Shown: positions 18,605-27,932, numbered from the stretch's first letter. The stretch is DNA of 54,497 nt from Candidatus Gastranaerophilales bacterium (GCA_944327225.1 CALVGZ010000014.1:1-54497), one strand, 5' to 3'. The notes: generated by a model not told the origin, from the sequence alone. A program made the numbers and translations.

Positions 18605-19041
18605 TACTCTACCGCCTTAACATTCATAATCATATTTTCTTTTGAAACAATTTCAACCTTTGAATTTGCCTTTATTTCAGAATCTGTGACACTTTTTGCC
18701 TGCCATGTTTGATTATTAAACTCAATTAAACCAATGCCGTCTATTGATAAAGTTTTTCCAATATCTTTTTTTACGACAGCAAACTTTCCTATATAATCCG
18801 ATAGTGTTTTTTTCTTAATATCTTCCTGCTTTTCCTGATTTAAAATTGAACCGACAATAAAATACAACATAAAACCGAAAATAACAATAAATAACAGTTG
18901 CAATAGAATCTTTTGAGGATATTTAAAAGCAAAAATTGAACCAAACAAAAAAGCACCGCCTAAAATCAATTTATAAAATGATTTTTTATAAACATCGGAC
19001 AATAAAAAAACAATACCGATAAGTGCATAAATAATATACAT
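18604..19041 (-). CDS. NfeD-like membrane protein
   Basis: The 145-residue protein has four short hydrophobic helices in residues 1-75 and a C-terminal OB-fold segment (YIGKFAVVKKDIGKTLSIDG, GLIEFNNQTWQAKS), the pattern of short NfeD proteins, which usually partner stomatin-like proteins in membrane quality control. No stomatin gene is adjacent. It is first in the five-gene operon reaching 15081, with GAGGTAGGG before the ATG and a TATAAT box about 30 bases upstream. Confidence 0.78.
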   Translation of the reverse strand: MYIIYALIGIVFLLSDVYKKSFYKLILGGAFLFGSIFAFKYPQKILLQLLFIVIFGFMLYFIVGSILNQEKQEDIKKKTLSDYIGKFAVVKKDIGKTLSIDGIGLIEFNNQTWQAKSVTDSEIKANSKVEIVSKENMIMNVKAVE

Positions 19042-19098
19042 AAATACCCTACCTCATTTCCAATTATAATTTTTAAAAAAAGGGGTGTCAATTAAAAT

Positions 19099-19917
19099 CT
19101 ATCTTGTTTGCTTCTTTGCGGTACCTTTTTTTACAAAATCAACAACAACGACTTCAGGCTTGCAATTAAGTCTAACAGGCAAAACACTCATTCCTAATCC
19201 TCTGGTAATAATCATTTTATTGTGAGTATTTGAAATCAATCCACTTGCAAACTCAGAACCAAACTTAGAAGGAACAAATAATGGTGGAGTAAAGGGTATA
19301 ATAAACTGCCCGCCATGAGTATGACCAGCCAATATCAAAGATACTTCTTCCATTATATCGTAATACAAATCAGGATTATGGGTCAGAACTATTCTTGGTT
19401 TTCTTGTTCCCATGAAAGCACGCTCAATATTTGGTTGACGAGTAGTCAAATCCTCGAGACCGATTATATCCAGATATCTTCTTTTTACAATAGTTCTAAC
19501 AGCAGAATTTGCCAGCACATTTATACCGTTTTTCTTTAATACGGAAGTAATTTCATTCCCGTTCGACCACCAATCATGATTACCCAGAACCGCATAGGTG
19601 GGGGCATTAATAAGATTTAATTTTTGAGCCGCAATGTTAATATCCATCGTATTTTTCATATTATGACCATTTGCAAAATCGCCTCCCAAAAATACCAAAT
19701 CGGGTTTCTGCTTATTTGTAAGCATGACAATATTGTCAAGCCTTTTATAATCATGTTTTTTTAAGTGAAAATCACTCAAAAATACAATTCTAACTCCCTG
19801 CAAAAGATTATCTTCTATCTCATAATTTGTAACTTCAAGAGAATTCGGCTCAACAAAAACAGAACGAAAAAGCACATATATAATTATTGCTATCAGTACC
19901 ATCATTTGTTTAGTCAT
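19099..19917 (-). CDS. Membrane-anchored YkuE-like metallophosphoesterase
   Basis: A 272-residue protein with an N-terminal signal anchor (about 5-20) and a calcineurin-like phosphoesterase domain: FLSDFHLKKHD, LGGDFANG, VLGNHDWW, LTHNPD and AGHTHGGQ. The GHTHGGQ...P form is typical of YkuE/LpxG-like enzymes that act at the membrane, often on lipid diphosphates. Substrate here is not proven. Divergent from the dGTPase-like gene with a 77-base gap; both starts look leaderless. Confidence 0.85.
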   Translation of the reverse strand: MTKQMMVLIAIIIYVLFRSVFVEPNSLEVTNYEIEDNLLQGVRIVFLSDFHLKKHDYKRLDNIVMLTNKQKPDLVFLGGDFANGHNMKNTMDINIAAQKLNLINAPTYAVLGNHDWWSNGNEITSVLKKNGINVLANSAVRTIVKRRYLDIIGLEDLTTRQPNIERAFMGTRKPRIVLTHNPDLYYDIMEEVSLILAGHTHGGQFIIPFTPPLFVPSKFGSEFASGLISNTHNKMIITRGLGMSVLPVRLNCKPEVVVVDFVKKGTAKKQTR

Positions 19918-19923
19918 AAGATA

Positions 19924-19929
19924 ATTTTA
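19924..19929 (-). promoter_or_regulatory. Extended -10 box for the YkuE-like gene
   Basis: TGTTAAAAT (TGN plus TAAAAT) ends 6 bases before the ATG at 19917; no Shine-Dalgarno. Confidence 0.45.
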
Positions 19930-19981
19930 ACACTTTAGCAAAATAAAATACATATATGATTTAAAAATCAATAAAATTACG

Positions 19982-19987
19982 TATAAT
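19982..19987 (+). promoter_or_regulatory. -10 box for the dGTPase-like gene
   Basis: TATAAT ends 7 bases before the ATG at 19995, placing transcription start on or beside the start codon. Confidence 0.5.
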
Positions 19988-19994
19988 CTAATGT

Positions 19995-21248
19995 ATGTTA
20001 AACGAAACAAGAGAAATTAAAAAACAATTATTTGCTAAATACAGAACAGATGAAAAAAGTAACAAATGGGAAAATGCCATAACAAGATTATCTCCTCTTT
20101 CTCATAAACCCTACGATATACGCTCCCCTTTTGACAGAGACAACACAAGAATACTACACTCTAGTGCATACAGAAGATTAAAACATAAAACGCAAGTATT
20201 TTTTGCAACAAATAATGACCACGTATGCACAAGAATTGAACACGTAAATCACGTTGCAAGTATTTCAAAAACCATTTCAAAAGCACTCGGCTTAAACGAT
20301 TCACTAACCGAAGCCATTGCACTCGGTCACGACTTGGGGCATAGTCCGTTTGGTCATCATGGAGAAAAAATAATTGAAAAAATAATGGAAAAAGAAGGTT
20401 TTGAAAAAAAATTCTGGCATGAAAAAAATTCTCTGAGATTTGTGGATTTAATTGAAACACTACCCAATTATGAAGGCTTTAAAGAAAATCTCAATCTAAC
20501 CTATGCCACAAGAGACGGAATTGTATGCCATTGCGGAGAGGTTAATGAAAATAATATTAAACCCAGGGATGACTTTTTTGATTTAAACTTAATCATAAAA
20601 GGTAAACACATGCCCTACACATACGAAGGCTGCGTTGTAAAAATTGCGGATAAAATTGCATACCTTGGACGTGATATTGAAGATGCTTATAATTACAGAT
20701 TTTTTGACAAAGAGGATATTATAGCTTTAAAGCACATGGGGCAAGATGTTATGAAGAAGAAAGTAAAATTTAAAGACATTAATACATCAGCCCTAATACA
20801 CGAATTTATAACAAATCTTTGCCTTAATTCGTCCCCCGAAAACGGTTTAATGTTTTCAGATGAACACTATTTAATGATGAATAAAATCAAAAAATTCAAC
20901 TACCAAAAAATATACCACAACAAAAGATTTAAACCCTTTATGGAATATGCAACATTAGTTATAAATACAATATATGACTTTATTTTAGATCACTATGATT
21001 CATACAATACAATTAACAAACTAGCTAAATACTCAAAATTTTACCCTACTTCAACAATAGATTTCTCAGATTGGTTAATAAAATATTCAAATATTGATGA
21101 AAAAACACACAAATTAAGAAAATATAGAAACAAAATTATATATAATATCGAAAATATATTTGATTATAAACAAGCAATTATAGACTACATTTCAGGCATG
21201 AGCGACAATTATGCAATTAAAATTCATAATGAATTTATAGAATTTTAG
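19995..21248 (+). CDS. dgt: dGTP triphosphohydrolase-like HD protein
   Basis: The 417-residue protein matches the bacterial dGTPase-like family: RDNTRILHSSAYRRLKHKTQVF, then TRIEHVNHVASISKTI (first H), IALGHDLGHSPFGHHGE (HD pair) and VVKIADKIAYLGRDIEDA (final D), the metal-binding HD set. The family hydrolyses dNTPs to nucleoside plus triphosphate and can limit nucleotide pools; specificity for dGTP is inference. Length is normal for the short form. Confidence 0.9.
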   Translation: MLNETREIKKQLFAKYRTDEKSNKWENAITRLSPLSHKPYDIRSPFDRDNTRILHSSAYRRLKHKTQVFFATNNDHVCTRIEHVNHVASISKTISKALGLNDSLTEAIALGHDLGHSPFGHHGEKIIEKIMEKEGFEKKFWHEKNSLRFVDLIETLPNYEGFKENLNLTYATRDGIVCHCGEVNENNIKPRDDFFDLNLIIKGKHMPYTYEGCVVKIADKIAYLGRDIEDAYNYRFFDKEDIIALKHMGQDVMKKKVKFKDINTSALIHEFITNLCLNSSPENGLMFSDEHYLMMNKIKKFNYQKIYHNKRFKPFMEYATLVINTIYDFILDHYDSYNTINKLAKYSKFYPTSTIDFSDWLIKYSNIDEKTHKLRKYRNKIIYNIENIFDYKQAIIDYISGMSDNYAIKIHNEFIEF

Positions 21249-21321
21249 CAAATTTTTTTGTTTTCATGTTTTAAAATATTGCAATAAGAATTAAACACTT
21301 TAAAATAGACTGGAATATATT

Positions 21322-21909
21322 ATGAATTTAAACAAACTACAAAATGTAAGCTTTCAAAAAAAACTCGTTGCTTATGCAAATGTTATCAAAAATAAACAAC
21401 CCTACCCTTGTACAATATTTAAATTAGAAAAAGGTACGGACAGTGATTACTTTACAAAGCAAGGACAAATTTGGAAAAAAGCAAAATACCTACAACCTGT
21501 TGAAGCTGAACTCGAAGGCGATTTTTGCAACTTGCATACGGGAGATTCTGAAATATTTGTATTAGAAAACCCAAATGGCAAATGTTTAGGATACTGCCAT
21601 CAAGATACCCTGAACAAAGGGAATGAAGTTATAACACTTGAAGTTCATCCAAGATATAGATATGAAAATAAAGAGAGAACAATTAAATATATAGGCGAAA
21701 CTTTACTTGCATTTTTGGCTAAATTATCCCAACAACAAAAAAAATCAACACTAAAAATTGACCACGCTACAAAAAATTCCAGACCTTTTTATACCAAAAA
21801 ATGTGGATTTAATAACGAAAATTCACCAGAACTTGATAAAGGAAGCTTTAATGCTCTAATAAAACAAAATGAAAAACACACCAAAGGAAAAATTGCATTT
21901 ATAGAATAA
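21322..21909 (+). CDS. GNAT-fold acetyltransferase-like protein, copy 1
   Basis: A 195-residue protein with VSFQKKLVAYANV at the start and a C-terminal half that looks like a GNAT fold: EIFVLENPNGKCLGYCHQD, then YIGETLLAFLAKLSQQ (where GNATs bind CoA) and NSRPFYTKKCGFN (the Y..GF end motif). The canonical Q/R-x-x-G-x-G/A loop is degenerate. TTGCAA/TAAAAT promoter boxes at 21279-21306. It is followed after 2 bases by a clear paralogue, so the two are co-transcribed. Substrate unknown. Confidence 0.6.
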   Translation: MNLNKLQNVSFQKKLVAYANVIKNKQPYPCTIFKLEKGTDSDYFTKQGQIWKKAKYLQPVEAELEGDFCNLHTGDSEIFVLENPNGKCLGYCHQDTLNKGNEVITLEVHPRYRYENKERTIKYIGETLLAFLAKLSQQQKKSTLKIDHATKNSRPFYTKKCGFNNENSPELDKGSFNALIKQNEKHTKGKIAFIE

Positions 21910-21911
21910 TT

Positions 21912-22511
21912 ATGAAAATACCAAGCTCAAACAAGATTGCTTTTCAAAAAAAACTTGCTGCCACTTGCTCAATTGGACAAATCGGCTCATCAAAAAAAGC
22001 TTTTATATACGAACTGGATAAACCCGAAGATCGTATTGAGCTATACAAAATATACTATGACAAAAAATGGCAGTATAACAACTATCTAAACGAAATAACC
22101 GAAGAATACGAAAAACCTCGTAAAAACAATCAAGAAAAATATTTCATAATTGAAGATAAAGATAAAAGTGTTCTGTGTATCAGTGTATTAAACACATCAG
22201 ACAAAGAAGAGAACATATTGGAATACATAGAAACAGCACCAACTCTTTCTTGCTACAACAGAAATTCAAGACCAATTAAGTTTATAGGCGAAACCATGAT
22301 TGCTTTTTTGGCAAAATTAACCAAAAGAGAAAGAAAAAATCTTTTTGTTCTTGAAATTGCCCCAAGACCACTTACGAGAAAGTTTTATTTTGAACATTGC
22401 GGTTTCAACCCTGCACCTGAAAACAATGCAATTATGCCTAACGAAACACTGGATACTCTTATAAGCATGAACGAACGTCACACAGGTTCAAAAATTGAAA
22501 TTATAGCTTAA
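21912..22511 (+). CDS. GNAT-fold acetyltransferase-like protein, copy 2
   Basis: A 199-residue tandem paralogue of the gene before it: IAFQKKLAATCSI, KFIGETMIAFLAKLTKRERK and RKFYFEHCGFNP align directly with the first copy, as do the C-termini (LISMNERHTGSKIEI versus LIKQNEKHTKGKIAF). The middle parts differ greatly, suggesting old duplication with divergent specificity. Its 3' end overlaps bioA tail to tail by 11 bases. Confidence 0.58.
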   Translation: MKIPSSNKIAFQKKLAATCSIGQIGSSKKAFIYELDKPEDRIELYKIYYDKKWQYNNYLNEITEEYEKPRKNNQEKYFIIEDKDKSVLCISVLNTSDKEENILEYIETAPTLSCYNRNSRPIKFIGETMIAFLAKLTKRERKNLFVLEIAPRPLTRKFYFEHCGFNPAPENNAIMPNETLDTLISMNERHTGSKIEIIA

Positions 22512-23868
22512 AACTCTGTTCTTTTAAAACATCTGATACACATTCCAATGCAATATTTACAACATAATCCATATCTTCTTTTGTTATTATTAAAGGCGGA
22601 TTAAAATAAATAACATCACCCAAAGGACGAAGAAGTACTCCTTTTTTTAAAGCTTTTTTATATATTTGATATCCGAGTCTCAACTTTGAATCAAAAGATT
22701 CTTTTTTACTCTTATCTTTTACAAGTTCTATTGCATTAATCAAACCAATTGATCTGACTTCACCCACGTTATTTATATTTAAAAACTTATTTTTTATTAA
22801 ATTATTAAAATAAGGACTAACGGTTTTAAGATGCTCTTGAATCTCTCCTCTTTCAAGAATATCAAGAACAGCTAAGGCACAACTTGCACCCAAAGGATTA
22901 CCAGAATAAGTGTGAGAGTGCATAAAAGCTTTACCTTTTATATAATCATCATAAAAAGCCTGGTATATTTCATCGGTAGTTACAACTGCCGCCATAGGCA
23001 TATACCCGCCCGTTAAACCCTTTGAAATACACATAATATCGGGTGAAACATCAGCATGATTAAATGCAAACATTTTTCCCGTTCTATAAAAACCTGTCGC
23101 AATTTCATCCGCTATAAGGTGAACATTGTATTTATTACAAATATCTCTTAATTTTTTCAAATACAAAGCAGGATAAATCTTCATGCCTGCAGACCCCTGC
23201 AACAAAGGTTCAACCAATATGGCAGCAGTTTTTTCACCATATTTTTCAAATTGTTTTTTAGCATCAATAAAACACTCACAAGAACAATTTTCTCTGCTTT
23301 TATTAAAAGGACACCTGTAACAATCCGGAGCTTTAATTCTAATTACATCCATTAAAATAGGTTTATAAATTTTTGTATATAAATCGCAAGCACCAACGGA
23401 TAATGCAGCTATCGTTTCACCATGATATGCGTCGGTTAAAGCCATAAATCTTGTTTTTTCAGGTTTTCCTGTTTGTTGAAAATACTGAAAACTCATTTTC
23501 ATGGCCATTTCAATCGAAGATGAACCATTATCGGAAAAATTAAATTTCTCTAAACCCTTGGGAACCAATTTTGAAAGACGCATACAAAGACTTATTATTT
23601 CCTTGTGTGAAAAGTTAGCAAATATAACATGCTCCAACTTATCCGCTTGCTTCTTTAAAGAAGCTGAAATTTCGGGATTACAATGTCCTAATAGATTACA
23701 CCACCAAGAACTAACTACATCCTTGTAACATTTACCATCCGTATCATACAAATTTATTCCCTGTGCATGGTCTATTACAATAGGGGGGAACTCCTCATAA
23801 TCCTTCATTTGAGAGCAAGGATGCCAAATATATTTTAAATCTTCTTTTTGCCAGTCTATTTTATTCAT
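22501..23868 (-). CDS. bioA: Adenosylmethionine-8-amino-7-oxononanoate aminotransferase
   Basis: BioA makes DAPA from KAPA with SAM as amino donor in biotin synthesis. The 455-residue class III aminotransferase opens with the family-typical YIWHPCSQMKDYEEFPP, has SSWWCNLLGH, the PLP-site segment NGSSSIEMAMKMS, AYHGETIAALSVG, the aspartate in LIADEIATGFYRTG and the Schiff-base lysine in CISKGLTGGYMP. An inserted cysteine cluster (CYRCPF...CSCECF) is seen in a subset of BioA proteins. Other bio genes are not in the window. Confidence 0.94.
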   Translation of the reverse strand: MNKIDWQKEDLKYIWHPCSQMKDYEEFPPIVIDHAQGINLYDTDGKCYKDVVSSWWCNLLGHCNPEISASLKKQADKLEHVIFANFSHKEIISLCMRLSKLVPKGLEKFNFSDNGSSSIEMAMKMSFQYFQQTGKPEKTRFMALTDAYHGETIAALSVGACDLYTKIYKPILMDVIRIKAPDCYRCPFNKSRENCSCECFIDAKKQFEKYGEKTAAILVEPLLQGSAGMKIYPALYLKKLRDICNKYNVHLIADEIATGFYRTGKMFAFNHADVSPDIMCISKGLTGGYMPMAAVVTTDEIYQAFYDDYIKGKAFMHSHTYSGNPLGASCALAVLDILERGEIQEHLKTVSPYFNNLIKNKFLNINNVGEVRSIGLINAIELVKDKSKKESFDSKLRLGYQIYKKALKKGVLLRPLGDVIYFNPPLIITKEDMDYVVNIALECVSDVLKEQSFKL

Positions 23869-23874
23869 AAACTA

Positions 23875-23880
23875 ATTTTA
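23875..23880 (-). promoter_or_regulatory. Extended -10 box for bioA
   Basis: TGCTAAAAT (TGN plus TAAAAT) ends 6 bases before the ATG at 23868; no ribosome-binding site. Confidence 0.45.
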
Positions 23881-23890
23881 GCACTTAAAA

Positions 23891-24781
23891 TTAACCGTTT
23901 ATACTAAAATATATTTCCCTTAAAGTTTTTTTACTGATATGAGTATAAAGTTGAGTAGTTACAATACTTGAGTGTCCCAATAATTCTTGCACAACCCTTA
24001 AATCCGCCCCATTTTCCAATAAATGTGTCGCAAAACTATGCCTTAGGGTGTGTGGTGAAATTTTTTTATTAATAAGCTCGCCTTGTCTTCTTATCAATTT
24101 GTACACACTTTGACGAGTAATTTTTTTACCCTTATTATTTAAAAAAAGATAAGGTTTAGAATCAAATTTTAAAGCCGTTAATTCACGAGTAAGCAAGTAC
24201 TTTTTTAAAACCCTTATACATTTTAAATTAATCGGAACAATTCTTTCCTTTGAGCCTTTTCCAAATACCTTTATCATTTTTTGATTTAAATCGACATTTT
24301 TTAATTCTAAATCAACAAGTTCGCTCACTCTTATTCCTGCAGAATATAAAAGTTCAATTATTGCAGCTTCAAAATCATTTAATCCGTCTTTTAATATTTC
24401 ATTTATTTCACCTATAGATAAGACCTTTGGCAATCTCATAGGCATTTTTGGAGAAACAACAGAACTCGCAGGGTTTGTTTTTATATCCCTGTTTGTACAT
24501 AAATATTTAAAAAAACCTTTAATTGAAGCTATCTTTCTTGTTATTGAAGAAGGTGAAAACTCTTTTCTTGCAAGATATTTAGTATAAGAAGAAAAATCTC
24601 TCCTTTTTATTTCTTCGAGTTTAACGTCATGATTTTGAATCGACAAAAAATCGAAAAAAGCAAACAAATCACTTTGGTAAGCTTCAATAGTATTTTTTGA
24701 CAATCCTCTTTCTATCTCAAGATACGACAAATAGGAAGATATTAGCTGTGATATATTTTCTCTTTCATAAATTATATTCAT
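23891..24781 (-). CDS. Tyrosine recombinase, XerC/XerD type
   Basis: A 296-residue recombinase of standard Xer size. The SAM-like N-terminal domain (YLSYLEIERGLSKNTIEAYQSDL) is followed by the catalytic set: R in AGIRVSELVDLEL, K in GKGSKERIVPI, H-x-x-R in HTLRHSFATHLLENGA, H in LGHSSIVTTQLYTH (the tyrosine nucleophile is in QLYTH). Such proteins resolve chromosome dimers at dif. The ATG overlaps the kinase stop as ATGA, so this looks like a resident housekeeping gene, not an element integrase. XerC versus XerD cannot be told apart here. Confidence 0.9.
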   Translation of the reverse strand: MNIIYERENISQLISSYLSYLEIERGLSKNTIEAYQSDLFAFFDFLSIQNHDVKLEEIKRRDFSSYTKYLARKEFSPSSITRKIASIKGFFKYLCTNRDIKTNPASSVVSPKMPMRLPKVLSIGEINEILKDGLNDFEAAIIELLYSAGIRVSELVDLELKNVDLNQKMIKVFGKGSKERIVPINLKCIRVLKKYLLTRELTALKFDSKPYLFLNNKGKKITRQSVYKLIRRQGELINKKISPHTLRHSFATHLLENGADLRVVQELLGHSSIVTTQLYTHISKKTLREIYFSING

Positions 24782-25773
24782 ACATTACTCACTGGAGTAC
24801 CAAATGGCAATTCAACCGTAAATTTTGCACCTTTACTTTGAACATTTTGTGCCGATATCCTACCATTGTGTTTAAGGATTATTTTATTTGCAATATACAA
24901 ACCTAACCCTGCACCGATATTAGCATATTTTTTTGCAGATGTATAATATTTTCTAAAAATACTTTTAATCTCTTCTTCTTTTATTCCATCACCGTAGTCA
25001 ATTACGGAAATAAATACAAAATTGTCGCTTTTGTTTAATTCTATATCTATATATTTTGAATTTTTGCCGTAAAAAACAGCATTAGAAATCAAATTGTTTA
25101 ATACTCTTTTTATTAAAAAAGCATCAAGAGAATAATATAATTCATTAATATCGCAAAAAAATCTTATTTCCTTATTTCTTATATCCAAAATGCTTTTATT
25201 TTGTACAATTGTTTCTCTTATTAATTTCACAATATCCGTATTTTCAATATGTAATTGCAATTCACCGTCTTCAAATTTATGAGCATCCAAAAGATCCACC
25301 ACCAGATTCTTTAAATCATTATTTGAAATCTTTAAATTCTTTATGGCATTTTCTTGCACTTTTGAAATTTCACCGAAATTTCCCTGCAAAAATAAATCAT
25401 AAGTGTTATCTTGAGCTATAATAGGAACTTTTAAGTCATGTGCTAAACTGGATATAAAATCTTGCTTTAGATTTTGACTTTGTTTTTCTCTTTCGATATA
25501 TTCATTAATCATTTTATCCCTATCGACAACACTTTCCAGCAACGCATTTGTATTTCTCGAAAGCTGAATTGTAAGTGCATCAACTCCATCTATACATTTT
25601 GAATTAAGATTTCCATATCTTGCGGACGTAATCGCATTTAAATAACTATATAAATATTTAGTTAATCTGTTATATTTTATTGAAAGTTTTATGTGTTTCA
25701 AAATTACGATCAAAGATATAAATACAACCAAAAACAGTAATACATATCCCAAAATAAAAATAACAGAACTCAT
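24778..25773 (-). CDS. Sensor histidine kinase, single N-terminal anchor
   Basis: About 331 residues: one membrane helix (about 5-27), a cytoplasmic linker, HisKA with SLAHDLKVPI (acceptor H) and HATPase with NNLISNAVFYG (N box) and GAGLGLYIANKIILKH (G box). No response regulator is adjacent, making this an orphan kinase, here sandwiched between a TPR gene and a Xer gene in one operon. AAAGGATAG precedes the ATG at 25773; the frame also reads a TTG codon just before it. No extracellular sensor, so it likely senses a cytoplasmic or membrane cue. Confidence 0.9.
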   Translation of the reverse strand: MSSVIFILGYVLLFLVVFISLIVILKHIKLSIKYNRLTKYLYSYLNAITSARYGNLNSKCIDGVDALTIQLSRNTNALLESVVDRDKMINEYIEREKQSQNLKQDFISSLAHDLKVPIIAQDNTYDLFLQGNFGEISKVQENAIKNLKISNNDLKNLVVDLLDAHKFEDGELQLHIENTDIVKLIRETIVQNKSILDIRNKEIRFFCDINELYYSLDAFLIKRVLNNLISNAVFYGKNSKYIDIELNKSDNFVFISVIDYGDGIKEEEIKSIFRKYYTSAKKYANIGAGLGLYIANKIILKHNGRISAQNVQSKGAKFTVELPFGTPVSNV

Positions 25774-25776
25774 CAA

Positions 25777-26166
25777 CTATCCTTTTTGTTCGATATTAAT
25801 CAATTTTAATGCGTCTATACACCTTCTCTTTGAGGCAAGTTCCTTTTGTGAAACAAAAATCAAAAGTGCCTTTGCTATATTAATTAAAGCATCATCATAC
25901 TTATTTAAAATATAATAACTAACCCCTAAATTAAAATATGCCTTGGCAAAATTAGAATTTAATTTTAATGCCGTTATATAATCTTCAATAGACTCTTCAT
26001 ATTTTTCTTGAGCAAAATGACACACCCCCTTATAATAATATCCGCAAGAGTCACTTGGAAAATTATACAATAATTTGTCAACATTTCTCAATGCAGATAT
26101 AAAATCAGCCTGAGAAATTTTATTTTTTATAATAAGATAATATTCTTTTATTATTCCATCATCCAT
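25777..26166 (-). CDS. Small TPR protein
   Basis: A 129-residue soluble protein with about three tetratricopeptide repeats (SDSCGYYYKGVCHFAQEKYEESI, NSNFAKAYFNLGVSYYILNKYDDAL). First gene of the TPR-kinase-Xer operon; its start lies 6 bases after a TATAAT box. It may be an interaction partner of the orphan kinase encoded 3 bases downstream; that link is inference from position. Confidence 0.8.
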   Translation of the reverse strand: MDDGIIKEYYLIIKNKISQADFISALRNVDKLLYNFPSDSCGYYYKGVCHFAQEKYEESIEDYITALKLNSNFAKAYFNLGVSYYILNKYDDALINIAKALLIFVSQKELASKRRCIDALKLINIEQKG

Positions 26167-26172
26167 AATTTC

Positions 26173-26178
26173 ATTATA
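26173..26178 (-). promoter_or_regulatory. Extended -10 box of the TPR-kinase-Xer operon
   Basis: TGGTATAAT ends 6 bases before the ATG at 26166, without a Shine-Dalgarno. Confidence 0.55.
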
Positions 26179-26186
26179 CCAAAGAA

Positions 26187-27932
26187 TTATTGTTCAATTT
26201 CAACATCTTTTTTGTACATTTTTTCTTCAAAATCAATATCTTCCAAAAGTTCATAAATCAAAGTCTTATCAGATGAAACTAATGATAAAATCCTTCCACC
26301 CATTGAAAAATAACGATTTTTATCCTTTTTTATATTAGAAAAGTATATTTTTATATTTTTTTCTTTATTTAAAATGCTTTCTAAATTTTTAATTTCAATA
26401 TTTTTTCTTGTCTTTAAAGGATACCCCTTGCTTGCAAGAACAACACAAGTTATTTCTTTATTTTTTTCTTTTAATTTAACAAAATCGAGCATTTGATTTG
26501 ATTGAGCAAAAAATATTTCAAGCCAATCATTTTCTATATAATTTAGCAAGACCTGCGTTTCAGGATCTCCAAGGCGAACGTTATATTCTAAAACATAAAT
26601 ATCGTCTTTGCATACCATAAGACCTGAATATAAAACAAAAGGAGTTTTAATTTTTTCACCTTTTAACATATTTTCAAGCTTTTTAATATATTTTTCAAGC
26701 TTATTTTTTTCATCTATATTTAAACAAATTGGACAAATCGAAGCCAATCCGCCAGTGTTTAAACCCTCGTCATTTTGTTTAAAATCTTGACATAATGGCA
26801 TATTTAACAAAATTTCTCCATCCCAAAAAGAAAAAAGTGAAATTTCATAACCAAATAACCTTTCTTCAATTAAACAAGTTTTCGAAGCATCTGAATATTT
26901 GCCCGATAAAAACTTAAAAAGTTCATTTTTTACTTTTCTTCTATCATTATCAAAAAACACTCCCTTGCCAAACGCAAGGCCGTCTGCTTTTATTACAGGA
27001 TTTTTAAAATAATAAACGTATTTATCTATTTTATTTTTACTTGATATTTTTTTATAGGGAGAAGTTTTAATTTTATATTTTTTCATTATGTTTTTAGCAT
27101 ACAATTTAGAAGCTTCAAGTTTAGAATTCTTTTTATCCGGCCCTATTATATTTATATTTTCTTTTTTAAATATATCAACAATACCACTGCAAAGATATTT
27201 TTCCGAACCGACTAAAACCAAATTTATGTTTTTTTCTTTAGCCTTTTTTGCAAGCTCACTATAACTTTCAAAATCAATTTTTTCGCCAAATTCCGAAAAT
27301 ACATTGTTGCCATCAGCAAAATATAATTTATTTAAAAATTTTGATTGAAGCATTTTATCCAAAATACAATGCTCTCTTGCACCAGAACCTATAATTAAAA
27401 CATTCAACCCCAAAAGTTTTTCTATAACTCTGGGATAATAAAAATGTTCATGTTTATGTATTTCTTTTTCTAATCGAAATAAATTCCAACGAGGATCAAT
27501 TTTAACTTGTTTTTGATAAATAATTTCCCCTTCATCAACTTGTTCCGTTGCGTAATGGATTGTAATTCCGGTTATTGTATCTCTATTAACATAAGCTTTT
27601 TTAATAGCATTTAAACCCTTATATTTTGGCAATAGCGAAGGATGAATATTAATAAATGTATTTGTTTTTATAATATCCTTATCTAAAATCCTATCAAATC
27701 CCGCCATTACAACCAAATCAAATTTTCGATTTTTAAAATATCCCGAAAAATCAGAAAATTTAAGATAATTTGCTTCAATTCCAAGCTTTTTTGCTCTTAA
27801 AAGAACTTCAGCATCTTCTTTATTGCACAAAAGCTTAAAATTAATGTCGAGTCTTTTTTTACTTAAAAAATATTTTATTATAGCTTCAAAATTAGTCCCC
27901 TTACCCGAAGCAAGTATTAAAACATTTTTCAT
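26187..27932 (-). CDS. purN-purD: Fused PurN-PurD: GAR transformylase and GAR synthetase
   Basis: One 581-residue frame carries two purine enzymes. Residues 1-173 are PurN (formyl-THF-dependent GAR transformylase): SGKGTNFEAI phosphate loop, NIHPSLLPKYKG with catalytic N95/H97, and D133 in QVDEGEIIYQ. From about 176 (LNVLIIGSGAREH) it is PurD, the ATP-grasp GAR synthetase, with VIKADGLAFGKGV and LEYNVRLGDPETQVLL. The linker is only a few residues. PurD acts one step before PurN, so the fusion joins consecutive steps in reverse order. Last gene of the pur operon, overlapping purM by 4 bases. Confidence 0.93.
   Translation of the reverse strand: MKNVLILASGKGTNFEAIIKYFLSKKRLDINFKLLCNKEDAEVLLRAKKLGIEANYLKFSDFSGYFKNRKFDLVVMAGFDRILDKDIIKTNTFINIHPSLLPKYKGLNAIKKAYVNRDTITGITIHYATEQVDEGEIIYQKQVKIDPRWNLFRLEKEIHKHEHFYYPRVIEKLLGLNVLIIGSGAREHCILDKMLQSKFLNKLYFADGNNVFSEFGEKIDFESYSELAKKAKEKNINLVLVGSEKYLCSGIVDIFKKENINIIGPDKKNSKLEASKLYAKNIMKKYKIKTSPYKKISSKNKIDKYVYYFKNPVIKADGLAFGKGVFFDNDRRKVKNELFKFLSGKYSDASKTCLIEERLFGYEISLFSFWDGEILLNMPLCQDFKQNDEGLNTGGLASICPICLNIDEKNKLEKYIKKLENMLKGEKIKTPFVLYSGLMVCKDDIYVLEYNVRLGDPETQVLLNYIENDWLEIFFAQSNQMLDFVKLKEKNKEITCVVLASKGYPLKTRKNIEIKNLESILNKEKNIKIYFSNIKKDKNRYFSMGGRILSLVSSDKTLIYELLEDIDFEEKMYKKDVEIEQ

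Noticed and set aside
23891-24781. Xer-type recombinase as integrase of a second element
   Set aside because: Its operon position, normal Xer length and lack of flanking tRNA or repeats point to a housekeeping recombinase.
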